From Pipra filicauda (lineage: Eukaryota; Chordata; Aves; Passeriformes; Pipridae), in NCBI RefSeq assembly GCF_003945595.2, contig NW_024104301.1, forward strand, positions 1,178,001 through 1,242,000: a DNA stretch of 64,000 bases, in the 5' to 3' direction. Every line of letters begins with the position of its first letter. Within the stretch, counting starts at the first letter, position 1. A program made the translations under genes and the position numbers. The notes under the pieces were generated by a model. The model saw only the letters and a program-made list of their open reading frames with translations, was not told where the DNA came from and made no database searches. Of the stretch, positions 46,101 through 57,944 are shown piece by piece.

Positions 46101-48722
46101 CTCATGTGGCTCATTGCTAATTCCATGTAGAGCATCATGGCCTGGGTGGGACCACACGGTCACCCAGTTAGGGATGCCAGTTCCTCCCTGTTTGCAGAAT
46201 ATGAAATCAAATAATCCATGTCCTGGTTCCTGCTCAGGTGGTTGTGGCTGGGGTGGTTGGGATCAGGGCAGGGTATCCTTGTGCAGGAAATGTGAAGAGT
46301 CTTTTGGACAAAGCTTTAAAAATCTCATGGAAACAAAATCCTCTCTGTCCAAAATGTCTGGATCAAGGCTTTGAATAATTGCTTTGTAAATGAGCTTTAA
46401 TAATGGTCGGACTTGATGATCTTAGAGGTCTTTTCCAACTTTAATGATTCTGTGATTCTATAATTACAGACAAAGCTGCTGGATCCAGGTCTGGTGTTGA
46501 TTTCTAGGGATATTAGCAGGAGACGAATAATCTGTACTTGCCTTGTGGTGCAGGGTGTCTCTAATACCATCTCCCTTCTGGCTGTAACACAGGGAGTCGG
46601 CAGACAGGGTTGTCCTGCACATGGGAAAATACGAGGAACTGATCGTCTGCTCCCATGAAATCGCTGCCAGCACAGCCCAGCTCGTGGCTGCCTCCAAGGT
46701 GGGTGTCCCAGCAGGATCCTCTGCCTGTCTCCTGAAGCCATAGGTCATTCTGTTCCACAGCATTCCCAGCAATGCAGCCTCCTGGGGCAGGGAGAAGGGA
46801 AGCTCTTCCCATTTTCCGGTCAGTCCATGAGTTTAATCCATGTGTCTTCATGTGCATTAATATTCCCACACCCAGGGCTTGCCTTGGAAGTGAAGGTGTG
46901 TAAAACCTCCCATCTTGTTATGTAAAGAAAATGTTAATAACTAACAAGAAATCCAAAAAAGCAGCTGCAGGAGCCAGAATTGAGGATGGTGGATTTGGGT
47001 CTTGCCACCTTCCCTGTTGGGGTGGGTGAAAGCGATGGGTAGAGGTTTCAGTGAGCAAACAAGGATGCAGGTGGGGGAGTGGAGGATCCATAAGGCTTTT
47101 TACAGCAGGTGGTTTTAAAATGCATATATTTGTATAAAAAAAAAAAAAATTTCTTTTTCTAAAAAATAGTTTTTTAAGATCTATATTTATTTGTATTATT
47201 ATATTATAGGTTATATGTAATTATGTGATTATATTAATATAGCATTTGCTGTTTAATATATTTATATAATTTTTATTTTTATATATAAATTTTATAATTA
47301 TACTAATATATAATAGAATTTATTAGGTATTATATAATATCTAATAATATAATAAAATAATAAATATAACAATATATTATATAGAATACATTGTATGTTA
47401 TAATATATAATTCTAACATTATAAAATGATTATGTTTTTAATTTTACAGTTTATATATAGAATGTATATATATGTCAATATTATAATACATTACTTATAA
47501 ATTATAGACTATATTATAATTGATTATTTAAATTAATATATGAATATAGGTTATAGTTAATTATAAGATAAAATATAATAGTATATTGATATTATGCATA
47601 GTATATTTAGATACATGTAAATTATATATATTTAAGTAAAATATATATATTATATATAATATAAAATTATTTTTAAAATTATAGCTATGTCTTCACTGTG
47701 TGCTTGGCTCAGGTGGGAACAGAGCTGGTTTGGTGCCCTGGGGCTGAAGGGCTTTGCAGGGATCACCTTGTCTGGCCATGATGGGATCATTGAGGATAAA
47801 CCTTCCCATCTGTCCATCCATCCTTTCCACCCCTGGGTTTTTGTGCCCAAGCTCTGACATGGGGCGCTCGGTGTCTCTGCCTGAGCCACTCCAAAGTGTC
47901 GAGCCCCCAGGTGGAGGTGCCGTGGTGGCACCCACAGCCATCCCTGTGCCCGTTGCAGGTGAAAGCCGAGAAGAGCAGCAGGAACCTGGCCCGGCTCCAG
48001 GAGTGCTCGCGCAACGTCAACGAGATGGCGGCCAACGTGGTGGCTTCCACCAAGTCGGGGCAGGAGCAGATCGAGGAGAAAGGTGAGGCTTTTGCAAGGA
48101 AAAGGTAGAAGAAACCACCCCAATTCCTTTCTGGCCTGGGGAACGCCCTGAGGTGTCTGTCCAGCTTTGCTTTTGGTGTGTGAGGGTGCACTTTGTGAGG
48201 AGCCCTGCTTTTCTCCACAGACACCATGGACTTTTCGGGCATGTCCCTCATCAAGCTGAAGAAGGAAGAGATGGAAACACAGGTACGGCCATGAGGTGGA
48301 TTCGGTGTGGCTGTGGACAGATCCGGACCCGCACAGGGCGGGTCCCTTCTGCCCCCCAGCACGGGTCCCAGGAGGGCTGTTTGGGCGCAGGTGAAGGTGC
48401 TGGAGCTGGAGAAGCGGCTGGAGGGGGAGCGGGTGCGCCTGGGCGAGCTGAGGAAGCAGCACTACGTCCTGGCCGGGGGCTGCGACGCGGCAGCAGAGGA
48501 CGGGGAGGCCAGGCCGGCACCGGCCCCGCGACGAGGCATCCTCAAGAAACCCCCCATCGCCCAGAAACCCGGCCACGGGGAGGTAGGGACCCCAGAGAGG
48601 GGTATAAGTCAGGGAGGGTGGGTGTTCTCGGCACGAGTGACTGATATTTGGCTCTGTCCCCCTTCTCGTTTCAGCCCGAGCGAGATGCCGGCCTGTGCCC
48701 CCCTCACGGGGCCAACGTCTAG
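31120..48722 (+). CDS. HIP1R: HIP1R, huntingtin-interacting protein 1-related protein
   Basis: There are 32 coding exons and 3186 bases, or 1061 aa (human 1068). Exons: 31120-31212, 36146-36209, 36591-36733, 37065-37121, 37362-37442, 37563-37639, 37800-37861, 38932-39072, 39533-39590, 39680-39755, 39979-40116, 40215-40273, 40347-40419, 40763-40946, 41021-41109, 41381-41497, 41953-42054, 42284-42478, 42709-42856, 43134-43220, 43474-43581, 43948-44084, 44665-44775, 44901-44959, 45150-45180, 45310-45372, 45825-45925, 46593-46698, 47959-48082, 48221-48282, 48391-48582, 48675-48722. An ANTH lipid-binding domain (about 20-290) is followed by a long coiled coil (about 340-650) that binds clathrin light chain, then the THATCH/I-LWEQ actin-binding domain (about 765-1010; AVGWGATQLVESAD, STKSGQEQIEEKDTMDFSG). 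The protein couples clathrin-coated pits to actin. Intron 1 is GC-AG and intron 2 is U12-type. The last 15 residues differ strongly from human. Confidence 0.97.
31213..36145 (+). other. HIP1R intron 1 (GC-AG)
   Basis: This 4.9-kb intron begins GCAAGG and ends TTGCAG. After the CpG island portion I see no other gene; the open frames on both strands lack protein features. The size matches the usual large first intron in this family. Confidence 0.8.
31264..31305 (+). repeat. Hexamer array (GTCCTA-type) x7 in HIP1R intron 1
   Basis: Seven consecutive six-base units, GTCCCG, three GTCCTA, GTCTTG, GTCCCG and GTCCTG, start 52 bases after the exon 1 donor. Confidence 0.85.
36210..36590 (+). other. 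HIP1R intron 2, U12-type (minor spliceosome)
   Basis: The donor reads GTATCCTTT, the full U12-type 5' splice-site consensus. A branch-site match CCTTGAC sits at 36574-36580, with the branch A at 36579, 11 bases before the exon, and there is no polypyrimidine tract. The reading frame requires the acceptor AG at 36589-36590, not the earlier TGCAG at 36581-36585. Confidence 0.88.
45150..45180 (+). other. Small HIP1R exon 25 (31 bases)
   Basis: This short exon encodes most of RILNSCTDLMK in the THATCH domain, between GT-AG introns. It is required to keep phase with its neighbours, so it is constitutive and too short to show as an open frame. Confidence 0.9.
46406..46463 (+). mobile_element. CR1-type retroposon 3' end fragment
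   Basis: GGACTTGATGATCTTAGAGG, then TCTTTTCCAACTTTAATGA and TTCTGTGATTCTATAATT, is the typical CR1 3' tail with its ATTCTRTGATTCTAT repeats. It is 5'-truncated and sits in HIP1R intron 27. Confidence 0.85.
47110..47690. repeat. AT-rich low-complexity island in HIP1R intron 28
   Basis: About 580 bases are almost pure A/T, mainly TATA and ATTATA motifs without a fixed period, inside a GC-rich gene. It begins after an A-run (13 A) and ends sharply at TATAGCTATG. Confidence 0.9.
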
Positions 48723-48931
48723 CAGGGGCTGCCGAGGGTCCCTGGGATCACGTTGCCTTCGCGCTGCTGTGCCTTCACGCGCGGGGTCTCCTCACCGCCC
48801 GGCCTGGAAAAAACCCAAACTGTTTTGTTTTTTTTTAAAGAATATATTTTATTTTGTAGGTTTTTCTTTTTTTTCTTGGCTCCTATCCGTAGAGCAGAGG
48901 GGCTCCTGTGCTCCCCGGGCAGCGCAGAGTG

Positions 48932-49038
48932 CCCTCCTCCTTCTCCTCTTCCTTCTCCTCTTCCTTCTCCTCTCCCTCCTCCTCTCCCTCCTCCTCTTCC
49001 TCTGTCTTCTCTTGTTCCTCCTCCTCCTTCTCCTCTTC
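48932..49038 (+). repeat. Pyrimidine tract in the HIP1R 3' UTR
   Basis: About 105 bases of TCC, TCT and TTC triplets are almost free of purines, starting about 210 bases after the HIP1R stop codon. The leucine- and serine-rich frames across it are artefacts. Confidence 0.85.
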
Positions 49039-49739
49039 GACTGCCAACTGGCTCTCCTGGTTTAATTTAATTTGGGGTTCGTTCGGGTTAATTTTTTTTT
49101 TTTTAAGGACTTTATCAGCACTAGAAGTTTTCAGTAAATGTAGCTCTACTGTACTGCTCAGACCCTTTCTAAGAACTGTGAATTGTTTTTACAGTAGGAA
49201 ACTGTTGGGCTTTTCTTGCAACCATTTTTTAAAATTCCCTTTTTTCAGCCTGGGAATCACTTGACTTTGTTTGGGCCGTGTGATCAGCCCTCAGCAGGAA
49301 GGGAAGCAGGGCTTTTGTAAGGGAAAAGCAGTTACTGACACACACTGGCAATAAGGATACAAACATTTTTATTTTTTTTCCTTTTCTATTTTTTATTACT
49401 ACAGCAATGTCAAGGGATAAGTTGCATTATGTTTTATATTTAAGATAATTAGCAGAATTTAATCTAGCCATGGCCTACAGGGGCCGGGGGATAGAGAAGT
49501 CTGCAGCAATAAGGAATTACTGATGTGGAGAGACGTGGGGGCAGACTCAAAATCCTGTCAACTGTGTCTTTCCTTGGAGCAACTACAAGGATGTAGATTA
49601 TTAAAGGAGAAATATTTAAAATACATTTGTGTTGCTTGTTGGTGGGGAGGGAGTCAATGGCATGGGGGGGATCTGGTGATTGCAGCAAACTGGCCCTGAG
49701 CTGTGTGGGGCAGAGAAAGGCAGTGAAGTGCCTCGAAGG

Positions 49740-49869
49740 AATTAGCTAAATGTGCATAAATAAATATAAATAATATATATAAAAGTTCATAAATACACAC
49801 ACACATATAAATAGAATCCTCTCTCTGTATATATGTGAAGCCACGTGTATCTATGGCTCTGCCTGTGCC

Positions 49870-49900
<31 letters not shown>

Positions 49901-50185
49901 GCATATTTACATATTTTATGTATCTATACTTTTATGCACTATATATAATGTAATAGACAATAGATAATTATATATTATATATAATTATGACATATATTAG
50001 ATAATTTATAATTATATGTGTATATTATATGTGCATTTTTGCATATTTTATGTATCTATACTATTATGCACTATATAATAGTTAATTATAATTATATACA
50101 ATAATTATTTATTTAAATATTGTATATAATAATATGATTTCATATATACTATTATATATTCTATATATTTTAATATATATTATGC
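49740..50185. repeat. AT-rich low-complexity island downstream of HIP1R
   Basis: A second A/T island with TATATA runs and ATTATATATAAT-type motifs. It covers the proximal HIP1R polyadenylation signal and ends just before normal-composition sequence at about 50186. Confidence 0.85.
49759..49764 (+). terminator. HIP1R polyadenylation signal (proximal)
   Basis: AATAAA, 1037 bases past the stop codon, is the first canonical hexamer in the 3' UTR. A second AATAAA at 50298-50303 is an alternative. Confidence 0.55.
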
Positions 50186-50753
50186 AGAAAGCCCAGATCA
50201 GCCCCTGCCCAGTGTGAGCACAGTAGCCCATGAGTTCCTGGCTCTTGCTGGCAGCCATGGTGATGGGCAGCCTTGATGAAAATAAGTAGCTTAAACAAAT
50301 AAAAAGGACTCCAGGTGCAGGATCAGTGCTGCCATCCAGCTCCCAGCCAGGGCAGCTGGTGCCTGCAGCCTCCCAGCTGCTCAGTGGGACCACGCCTGCA
50401 GGAAATGGGGATCTGGTTTATTCCGTGGTTCACTGGGACTGAGGGTCACTGCAGCTCTTGGTGGAAGTTGGGTGATAAGACTGGAGCATTCAGAGCTCAG
50501 CACAAACATCCACAACAGCGTGAACACAGCTCCCTTGTGTTTAAGAGGAGATTTGTGAGGATTTAAAAAAAAAAAGTCTAGAATCAATATTTTCATCCAA
50601 TTCCTTGTGACCCCCAAAAACAATTACAATCAAACTTCATAAAAGCCGCAGTAAAACCCACAGCTTTTCATCCCTGTGACTGACAGGAGGCCATAAAGCA
50701 GTTAACGAGAATCACAAGTGGCTGTATCTCAAGAAAACACATTTATAATGTAT

Positions 50754-50766
50754 TTTATTATTTATT
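50754..50766 (-). terminator. Possible distal VPS37B polyadenylation signals
   Basis: TTTATT at 50754-50759 and 50761-50766 reads as two adjacent AATAAA hexamers on the minus strand. If used, VPS37B would have a 3' UTR of about 7.2 kb, ending less than 500 bases from the HIP1R tail. Confidence 0.35.
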
Positions 50767-50779
50767 TTAGTTATGTAGC

Positions 50780-53700
50780 AGTCTCATCATGGCTTACGAT
50801 TTCCGAGATTACACGTCACAAACCAGACTTTACAGGTTTATGAGCAAATACTCTGGGCAGTGACACGAGTGCCAGTGCTCATTTCCCAGCTCCTTGTGTG
50901 CATGAAGTGCAGTCCCCATGGAAAGGCTCTGGTGTTGATAGTGGTGTTGCTGGGCAGGGCAAGCAGCTGGTCTAATCCTGCAAGTTATGTCAACATCATC
51001 TCCGTCCTGAAGGTTTACATCCTTCTCAGCCTTTCCATGAGGCTACGGAGAACCGGGAGCCCTGGGAGCAGGTTCCGCAGCCGTGTCCCTCGGGTGACCG
51101 CTGTCACATCAAGTGACAATGACACAGCAGTGACAGGGGCCAGTTTCCTGCTGAGTTTCATTTCTTTCAGAGCCCTTTTCTCTCAAGGAAGTGCCTTCTG
51201 CAGTAGCTCAAGGTCTATTTATAGGCAATGATAAAGACATATTTGCTGTGAGACTGACGCCATCCAACCACTCACACCATCACATTTCTTCATGGAAACG
51301 CTGATTAATCGAGAATGCAAACTTTTAAACTCTCGCTACCAGAAGTCTAGCCACAGCTCTATTTAAAGTTTAAAGAATTTGCTATATTTAATGTTTAAAG
51401 AATTCAAAAATAAAACTGTGGCTATAAGATTGATGCTATGGATAAATGTAACTTGTTTACCCCCACTGCTCTCTCATTATGATTTACTTAAAACCACCCA
51501 GGCCACCATGTACAGTCTCAAAAAATAGCAGCAAAAATAAAAACAAGGTCCAAACCCCACTTGAAATGTAATCCAAGTTAATTTTTTATACCAAAATTAA
51601 ACTTACCATCCTGTCTAAGATTTTCTTAAGTCTTATACTTTTTTGGGAAGTGTTTGCTATTTATGGCAGGCACAAATATCAGAATGGCAAACTGTGTATG
51701 CAGAGGTTTATTTTGAGACTCCCATCAAGACATCCTGCTGTGCAGCATCCAATTTGCTAATTACTTTTAAATACCATTACTGTGGCTGTGGAGAGAGGAA
51801 GATGTTTTACTCCATGTGCTCCCGAGACCAAATTTTAGTCAGTACCTGTAAGAGCAGCAATGGAAAATAACCAAGTTGTGAAATATTACATTCTGCTCCC
51901 TTCCACCGAGGTTAGTAAGTACAATTTACTTTGTCTGAAGCAGCTTTCAAACAGCCTGTTATCAAAACCCTCCTCTCCCCACCCTCTGGCTCCCTCAGCA
52001 GCCAAAGCTCCAGTAACCACAAACTAGTTTGAACATGAGCATACGAAGCAGCTGAAGTTCAGCAACAACCTCACTATAGAGAGCAAAGTAGACAAAACAC
52101 AAGTTTCTTAGATCATTGGGGGGGAAAAAAAGTGCATTGAAATGAAGCACAGAAATAGAAAACACTGCTGGTACACACTCTAGGAAGTCAGGTTTAAAAA
52201 AAAAACCCAAACTTCTGTAAAAATATGTTTTGAAGAGCCCTTGAAGGCACGAACAGCAGCCGCCCTTTGCAAGGCAGGTGATTTCCCTGCTGTGCCCAAC
52301 CTGCCTGGCATGAGTTACTTGAGTCTGGGCAACTCTATATTTAGGGACAGCATTCCCTGAATGGCCCAATTGGAAAAATGACCTGGGAAATACAGAAATA
52401 CCAGCGAATACAATAATTTAACAAATGCCTCGTGGGTATGCAAGCTTAAATCACAACAAAAATACGAAGCTGGAGTCCCCTTGTACCATCTTTCACATCT
52501 GTAGGTGTGAGACAACCAACACACACCTCAGGCCAAAGGACATTTCCACATTTCTCCACAATCAGCATTTTCTCCTCAACCAGGTGATGTCATTCCAGTG
52601 CTGAGAACTGGAGCCACTTTGTCGCCTCCCATCCTCTCCCACCCTTCTCATCTCTCCTGGGATGGGACCAGCTTCCTTCAGGACTACTGAATCTCTCAGA
52701 AATCAACCCATCCTGAGCAGTGGTTGCTAGAATAAGAGCATATAGCAAGGTGTGGGATTACAATATATGGTGAGAGGAAACATTTTTTTTTTTTTAGCTT
52801 TGAAGAAAAAAATAATTCCTACTCAACACCTACAGGAGTGCAGAAAAAAAACCACCCTTGAGCAGGTTGGAAATCACACAGTGTCAAAAATAGCCTTCAG
52901 CTTCCAGCAGGATCCAGGGTTCAAGGTATGCACTGGAAAGTTTCCAGCCTCAGCAGCCTATGATTTATCCTGCAGGTAGGGGGAAAATGGAGATTTGGCT
53001 TCAGGTGAGGTTGAGAGCTCACCACAGGCTGCCAGGAACAAGGTGTCCAGGGGCACAGGCTCAGCAAGGAGTCTCTGAAACTCCAGTCAAGGCAAAAATC
53101 TCAAAAAAACCCAAAGCAACACATCCTGTTTCCAGTGACAAAGTCTCAGAGAGGTAAACAGGCAAATCTGTAGAGGGCTCTGTGAGGGATGATTAATGTA
53201 CAACCAGAGAGGACTCAAATTACAGGAACAAGGGCTGGGGAAGGATCTATGTGGGCTTGCACAGCCTTCAAAGCCGCTTCCAGGGAAGGGACAAGTCAAG
53301 GTCACATGAGATACCACGTTGTGTCACTGACACACCTGTCTCTTTTGTGGCACTTTGGTTTTTTGTGATCCACCTGACTTCCGAGTCCCCTCCCTGGCAA
53401 GGTCTGACCCTACCAGCTGACTTCTCCTTTGCACTGGGAACAATCCCACGTGGAACCATCTCCTGGGGAAGGGCCACCCAAATCCCAGTTTTGGGACAGG
53501 CACATGTGGAGCTGGTGCAAATTCTTCGAAGAGCTGAGCTGAAGAGCTGCAGCTTTTACATAACACCTTCCCCTGCCCTCGCCCACCTGCTCTGAGTCAG
53601 CACAGCAGGTTTTCCTCATCTGTACTCTCCTATTTCTGCATCAGCAGAAGGCTGTCAAATCTCTGCAGCCACCACAAACAGGACACATCTAGAAACAATT

Positions 53701-54290
53701 AAAACAGGGATTTTCTTCCCTATAAAATCAGTTATTCCGCAGCAGGATTTCTATTTCACACGCTATTGAAGTGACAGATATCACAGAAAATTACATCAGG
53801 TCTTTTCTGCCCTCTGACTCATATTCCTAAATAACTTTGGTTGACTCATTTCTCCTAACTTGGCTGAAATCTAAGGTTTCCCTCTCTTAACAAATAAAAG
53901 CAGCTCTCTCCCTTCCTTCAGCTTTTCCAAGTGAAGATTCTGAACATTCCCACTATTCCAGCTAGCTGCAGGAAATTAAAACAAAACCAAAGAGATTCTA
54001 GCTGACAAGACAAGCCACCTACCTCGTTGCCATGATTACAACGTGCAGAACCTTCTCTGAGCACACCCTGGATCAGCTACACACAAAATGGACTCGCTAT
54101 ATCCAGTCACTAAAAACACAGCCAACAGATTTACCATGAATAATTAATGTCATTTTTATGTTCTACATCCACCTACAACTGTGTTTATGTTGCTACAGAA
54201 AAAACACCATTAAGACTGAAAATCATTAATGTAAGTAACTGCACCCTGATTAAATGAAGCCACAACAGGAACAGGGCACCAAGAGATATG
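50780..54290. other. Region between HIP1R and VPS37B, no gene recognised
   Basis: No conserved coding exon is visible here. It may be distal 3' UTR of VPS37B on the minus strand or simple intergenic DNA; the sequence cannot decide. Confidence 0.45.
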
Positions 54291-54294
54291 CTAT

Positions 54295-54300
54295 TTTATT
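54295..54300 (-). terminator. VPS37B polyadenylation signal candidate
   Basis: TTTATT on the plus strand gives AATAAA on the minus strand about 3.6 kb beyond the VPS37B stop. I noticed no canonical hexamer closer to the stop, though variant signals were not excluded. Confidence 0.4.
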
Positions 54301-57300
54301 TAAAATCAGAACACAGTAGATTACAGAAAGACTCATTATGCAAACAAATCCACTGTATGTTTCACAACTTGCTCAGTATTAAACTGCCCCTTTATTAGAC
54401 AGTCCAGGATCCCACAGAGGAACTGGTGCAGGATGACTCTGCCTCCTCCAAACTCCATGTTTGCCAGGAAGCTCTGTAGGGAATTGTGGGTTGGAGCTCT
54501 GTGTCTACGTCATGATTCCAGTTAGAGAGGGCAGAGAAGTCCCAAGAGAGGTCGAGACTGAGGTTGTGGAAGTTGGGGCACTAAAGCCATGATGAGCCTG
54601 TGCCCAGGTGCCTCCTGGCATCCCACAAAAGCTCCTGCTCTGTCGTCCCTCCAGGGTCAGAGGTGACCTGTCTGGATCAGCTGTGCTGGAACAACCGACT
54701 GCACCCTCTCTAGGAGACAGCACTGACACCCACCTCCGAGTTAGGACAGTTCAGTGCTGATCACCAACCAAAGTCTAACCATATAAAACTAGTTATAACT
54801 TACAAAACTGCAGACAAACGACTGGCAGAAGTAATGCCACCCAAAGAGAGCATTTCCAATGCTACCAACACTCTAAAGCCGTGTTACACATTGTATTTAA
54901 GAGATTTTTCTCCACTCCAATTGCTTTGGGGAAGTATATGCTATTTGTAGCAGACATCAAAAATCCTCATTTTATATATATATATGTATATATTTGGCAA
55001 GCATCCTGAGCCACCCCCTCTCAAGTCTCAGCTTGCCTATGGCATTTTAATCTCACTATCTTATAAACAGTGCAAATTAGTACAACTCTAAACATCCTAG
55101 CCAGAGCAGAATTCATATATTAGCTATAACAGAACAGGAGAAGCTGTTCAAGGGCAACAGGTTGAAAGCACTGACACAGCTCTTGCCCAACTGATCCAGG
55201 TTAGTGTTTCAAGTTTGTTGCTGGAAGGATTTAAACAGCTTTCCACAGCCATTTTTCTCCTTTCCCCTTAAACATCACCAGCAGTCAAGTAAATATTTAC
55301 AGTTTGTGTGCACACACACACACACAAATTAATGGCAAAACGTTGTCCATGAGCAGCTGGACTTCAGTTATGAGACTGTAATAACTGAGACACCACATCA
55401 GTTACATCACCTATGTTCAAACTTACCCATCAGTGAAGGCAACTAGAAGCTTACAAATAGCAGATACAGCTGTTTTTTTCTGAAGTATGAGGGTGAGTTT
55501 CTTTGTAAAATCAGTGCTCTTGAAGAGCCCTTAAATCAGAGTTAAGCAATGGCCATTCAAATGATAAAAATGCTAATTTCCTAGAATTACAATCACCAGT
55601 AGTGATCCTAAGGCACATCAGCCACATGCATATGCAATAATGCATTGTTTTGCTTTCAGACAGAAAAATTGCATTAGCTTTGTCTGTTATTTAGTGTGCA
55701 CAAGAGTTTGTTTTTAGATAAAGTATCCCTGAAAGGTCATTGTTATCACAAAAGTTACCAAAAGACAGAAGATTTAACAAGTAGTAAAAATATTTTTGGA
55801 CTACTAATACCAAGAAAGTTCCATACACAAAACGCAGTGCAAATTCACAATACACTTATCCATCACCTCCATCACTTCTGAGGACTTTCAACCCTCAGAA
55901 AAAAGTTGGCACTTGATAAGTGTAAAATATACCTGGTTGTTTTTATGAAATCTTAGTTAAACTGATTTGAGAGTGTTTTTGTGTAGCAGGCTCAAAGTAT
56001 GAATTTCTGTACTCAGTCACCACTCTGGTAGCCCCCATCCACTTTAATTCTTTCCAGGACACAAACCATTTCTACAGCAGACTTATGTTTAGGATCCAGA
56101 TACAACAGCTGCCATCCAAATACCAGCACTAAAAGCACAGCAAAATTACTTTGAAACGAGTCATAATTAACCATGCTTATACAAAGCTTCAGTGAGAAAA
56201 TAATACCAAGTAAAGATATTACACTATTTAAAAAAAAAAAACACATCCTGTACCATCACTAGATTACAGAAAAAACACACTTAGCAAACAAATCCAATGC
56301 ACGTTGCTTCACAAAATCCCCCATCTATAAAAACTTGCCAGACTTACACTGGGGAATTGGTTCAGATGCCAATAACACTGACCAACCTTCTGCCCTTTGT
56401 CTTCAGAAGGCAAAACAAGTCAAATGATCATATTTTCAGAATCGAGAGCTTCCTGTTATGAGCTTAATTTCAGATTAGTATTTGCTAAGCACCACACTCC
56501 AGAGGAAATGATTAAGGGACAGTTCAGGGCCTTATGTAAAGAAAAAAATAAATATTCTATTCTGACTGATGTTGTTTGTAGTACAAACTTCCAAACAATG
56601 TAGTGCATTCCAGGACAGTGATACCAAAATGCTCTGAAATAACCAGGGGCTATGACAGATTCTGGACTGATTGATAACAAATTCACAGACACATTCTGTG
56701 CAAACAACAAGTGTTAAGATTTGCCTCCCCCAGTGCTGGATTAAAATACCAGCACACGTCTGCACCTTAGGCTTCGAGAATCACACTGAGAATGAAATGT
56801 GAGCTGTCCTAAAATGCCTCCTCTCCAGGGGCATAAGTCAAGAACAGATCCTGTAAGATGCAAACAGCCACTGTGGAGTTCATAAAGTTTTTCTGTTTTG
56901 CCTACTTGCAGAAGAACGTTAACTGCAAATTCCAGATGGATACACATGCCCAAAACTGCACAACTAAAGGAAACGGGAAGTTAAAAATAGTTCTGCTAAG
57001 TGAGAGACAGAGTTAAGGGATAAAATGAAATTGTGAATCTTCAAGTGGGCAATTACATGTGAAAATCCAGTATTTGATTAAGAAAATACCCTGCCTAGGT
57101 TCCTGGAATCACATGATATCAAAAGCTAAGCACCTGTGTAAAAAAATCACTTGTGTATCCAAGGTGTGGAAAAGGAGAAAAAAACAACTGTAAGAAAAAG
57201 TCTTAACAGGCAAGGAAATAAAACTGCCTGGTAAAGTGTCTATAAAACTCTAAACTGGCTCTACAAACAGTTTAGTTTCGTTTCAAGAGACCAGGACTTT

Positions 57301-57944
57301 GAGGGTATCGAGCTGTTCAGGAGTGGAAGGAGTGCCTACTCTGATTACAAGAACTCTAAGGTAACAACTGAAATGCAGAAATGAAACTCTTGTAGTTTTC
57401 CCTGCCTGAAAACCACCCACCGTGTTCTGACAAGAGTTGCAGCTCAGTGAGCTCTGAGAATGTTGTGCACCTGGCCCTGAATACAAAAGGATGTCAAGGA
57501 GACCCAGTGCACGCCCCTTGCCCAGCGGATATGGGCACCAACAGAGAATTCCTTAGAGACACAAACAGCTCCCATTTGCCACACATACATCCAGCTGTGG
57601 TGGGAACACACCAGAGCAGAAGAGGATGCTGATCTACCATCACTAAAGAATTCAGAGCGTGGCTCGGTTGGTAAGGTCAGGAAATCCACCACAGGCGGCT
57701 TCCCCATTCGATGGATTTATAAAATTTAGACCCTCTCACCTTCTCAGGAAAACCTTGTCATCACTGACCTTCGAACACAAACATCATCACATTTACCAAA
57801 GCAATTGCAAACCTCTGTGCCACAGCTCGGCCTTTGTACTCCATTGTGCAAAGAACAGAGGCTTCCCATTGCTACAGCAAGTCTCTGATGGGGGGGAAAA
57901 GGAAATATAAGCACCAATACAATAAGTCAGGCGCACCGGAATAT

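Noticed and set aside
48307..49065. 252-aa plus-strand frame with a leucine-rich tail
   Set aside because: It runs through HIP1R exon 31 but skips its donor. The leucine tail is the 3' UTR pyrimidine tract, not a membrane segment.
51640..54980. Short similarity between 51646-51690 and 54930-54965 (GGGAAGT...GCTATTT...GCAG)
   Set aside because: Only about 40 partly matching bases, so it may be chance or a very old repeat and cannot be supported by eye.
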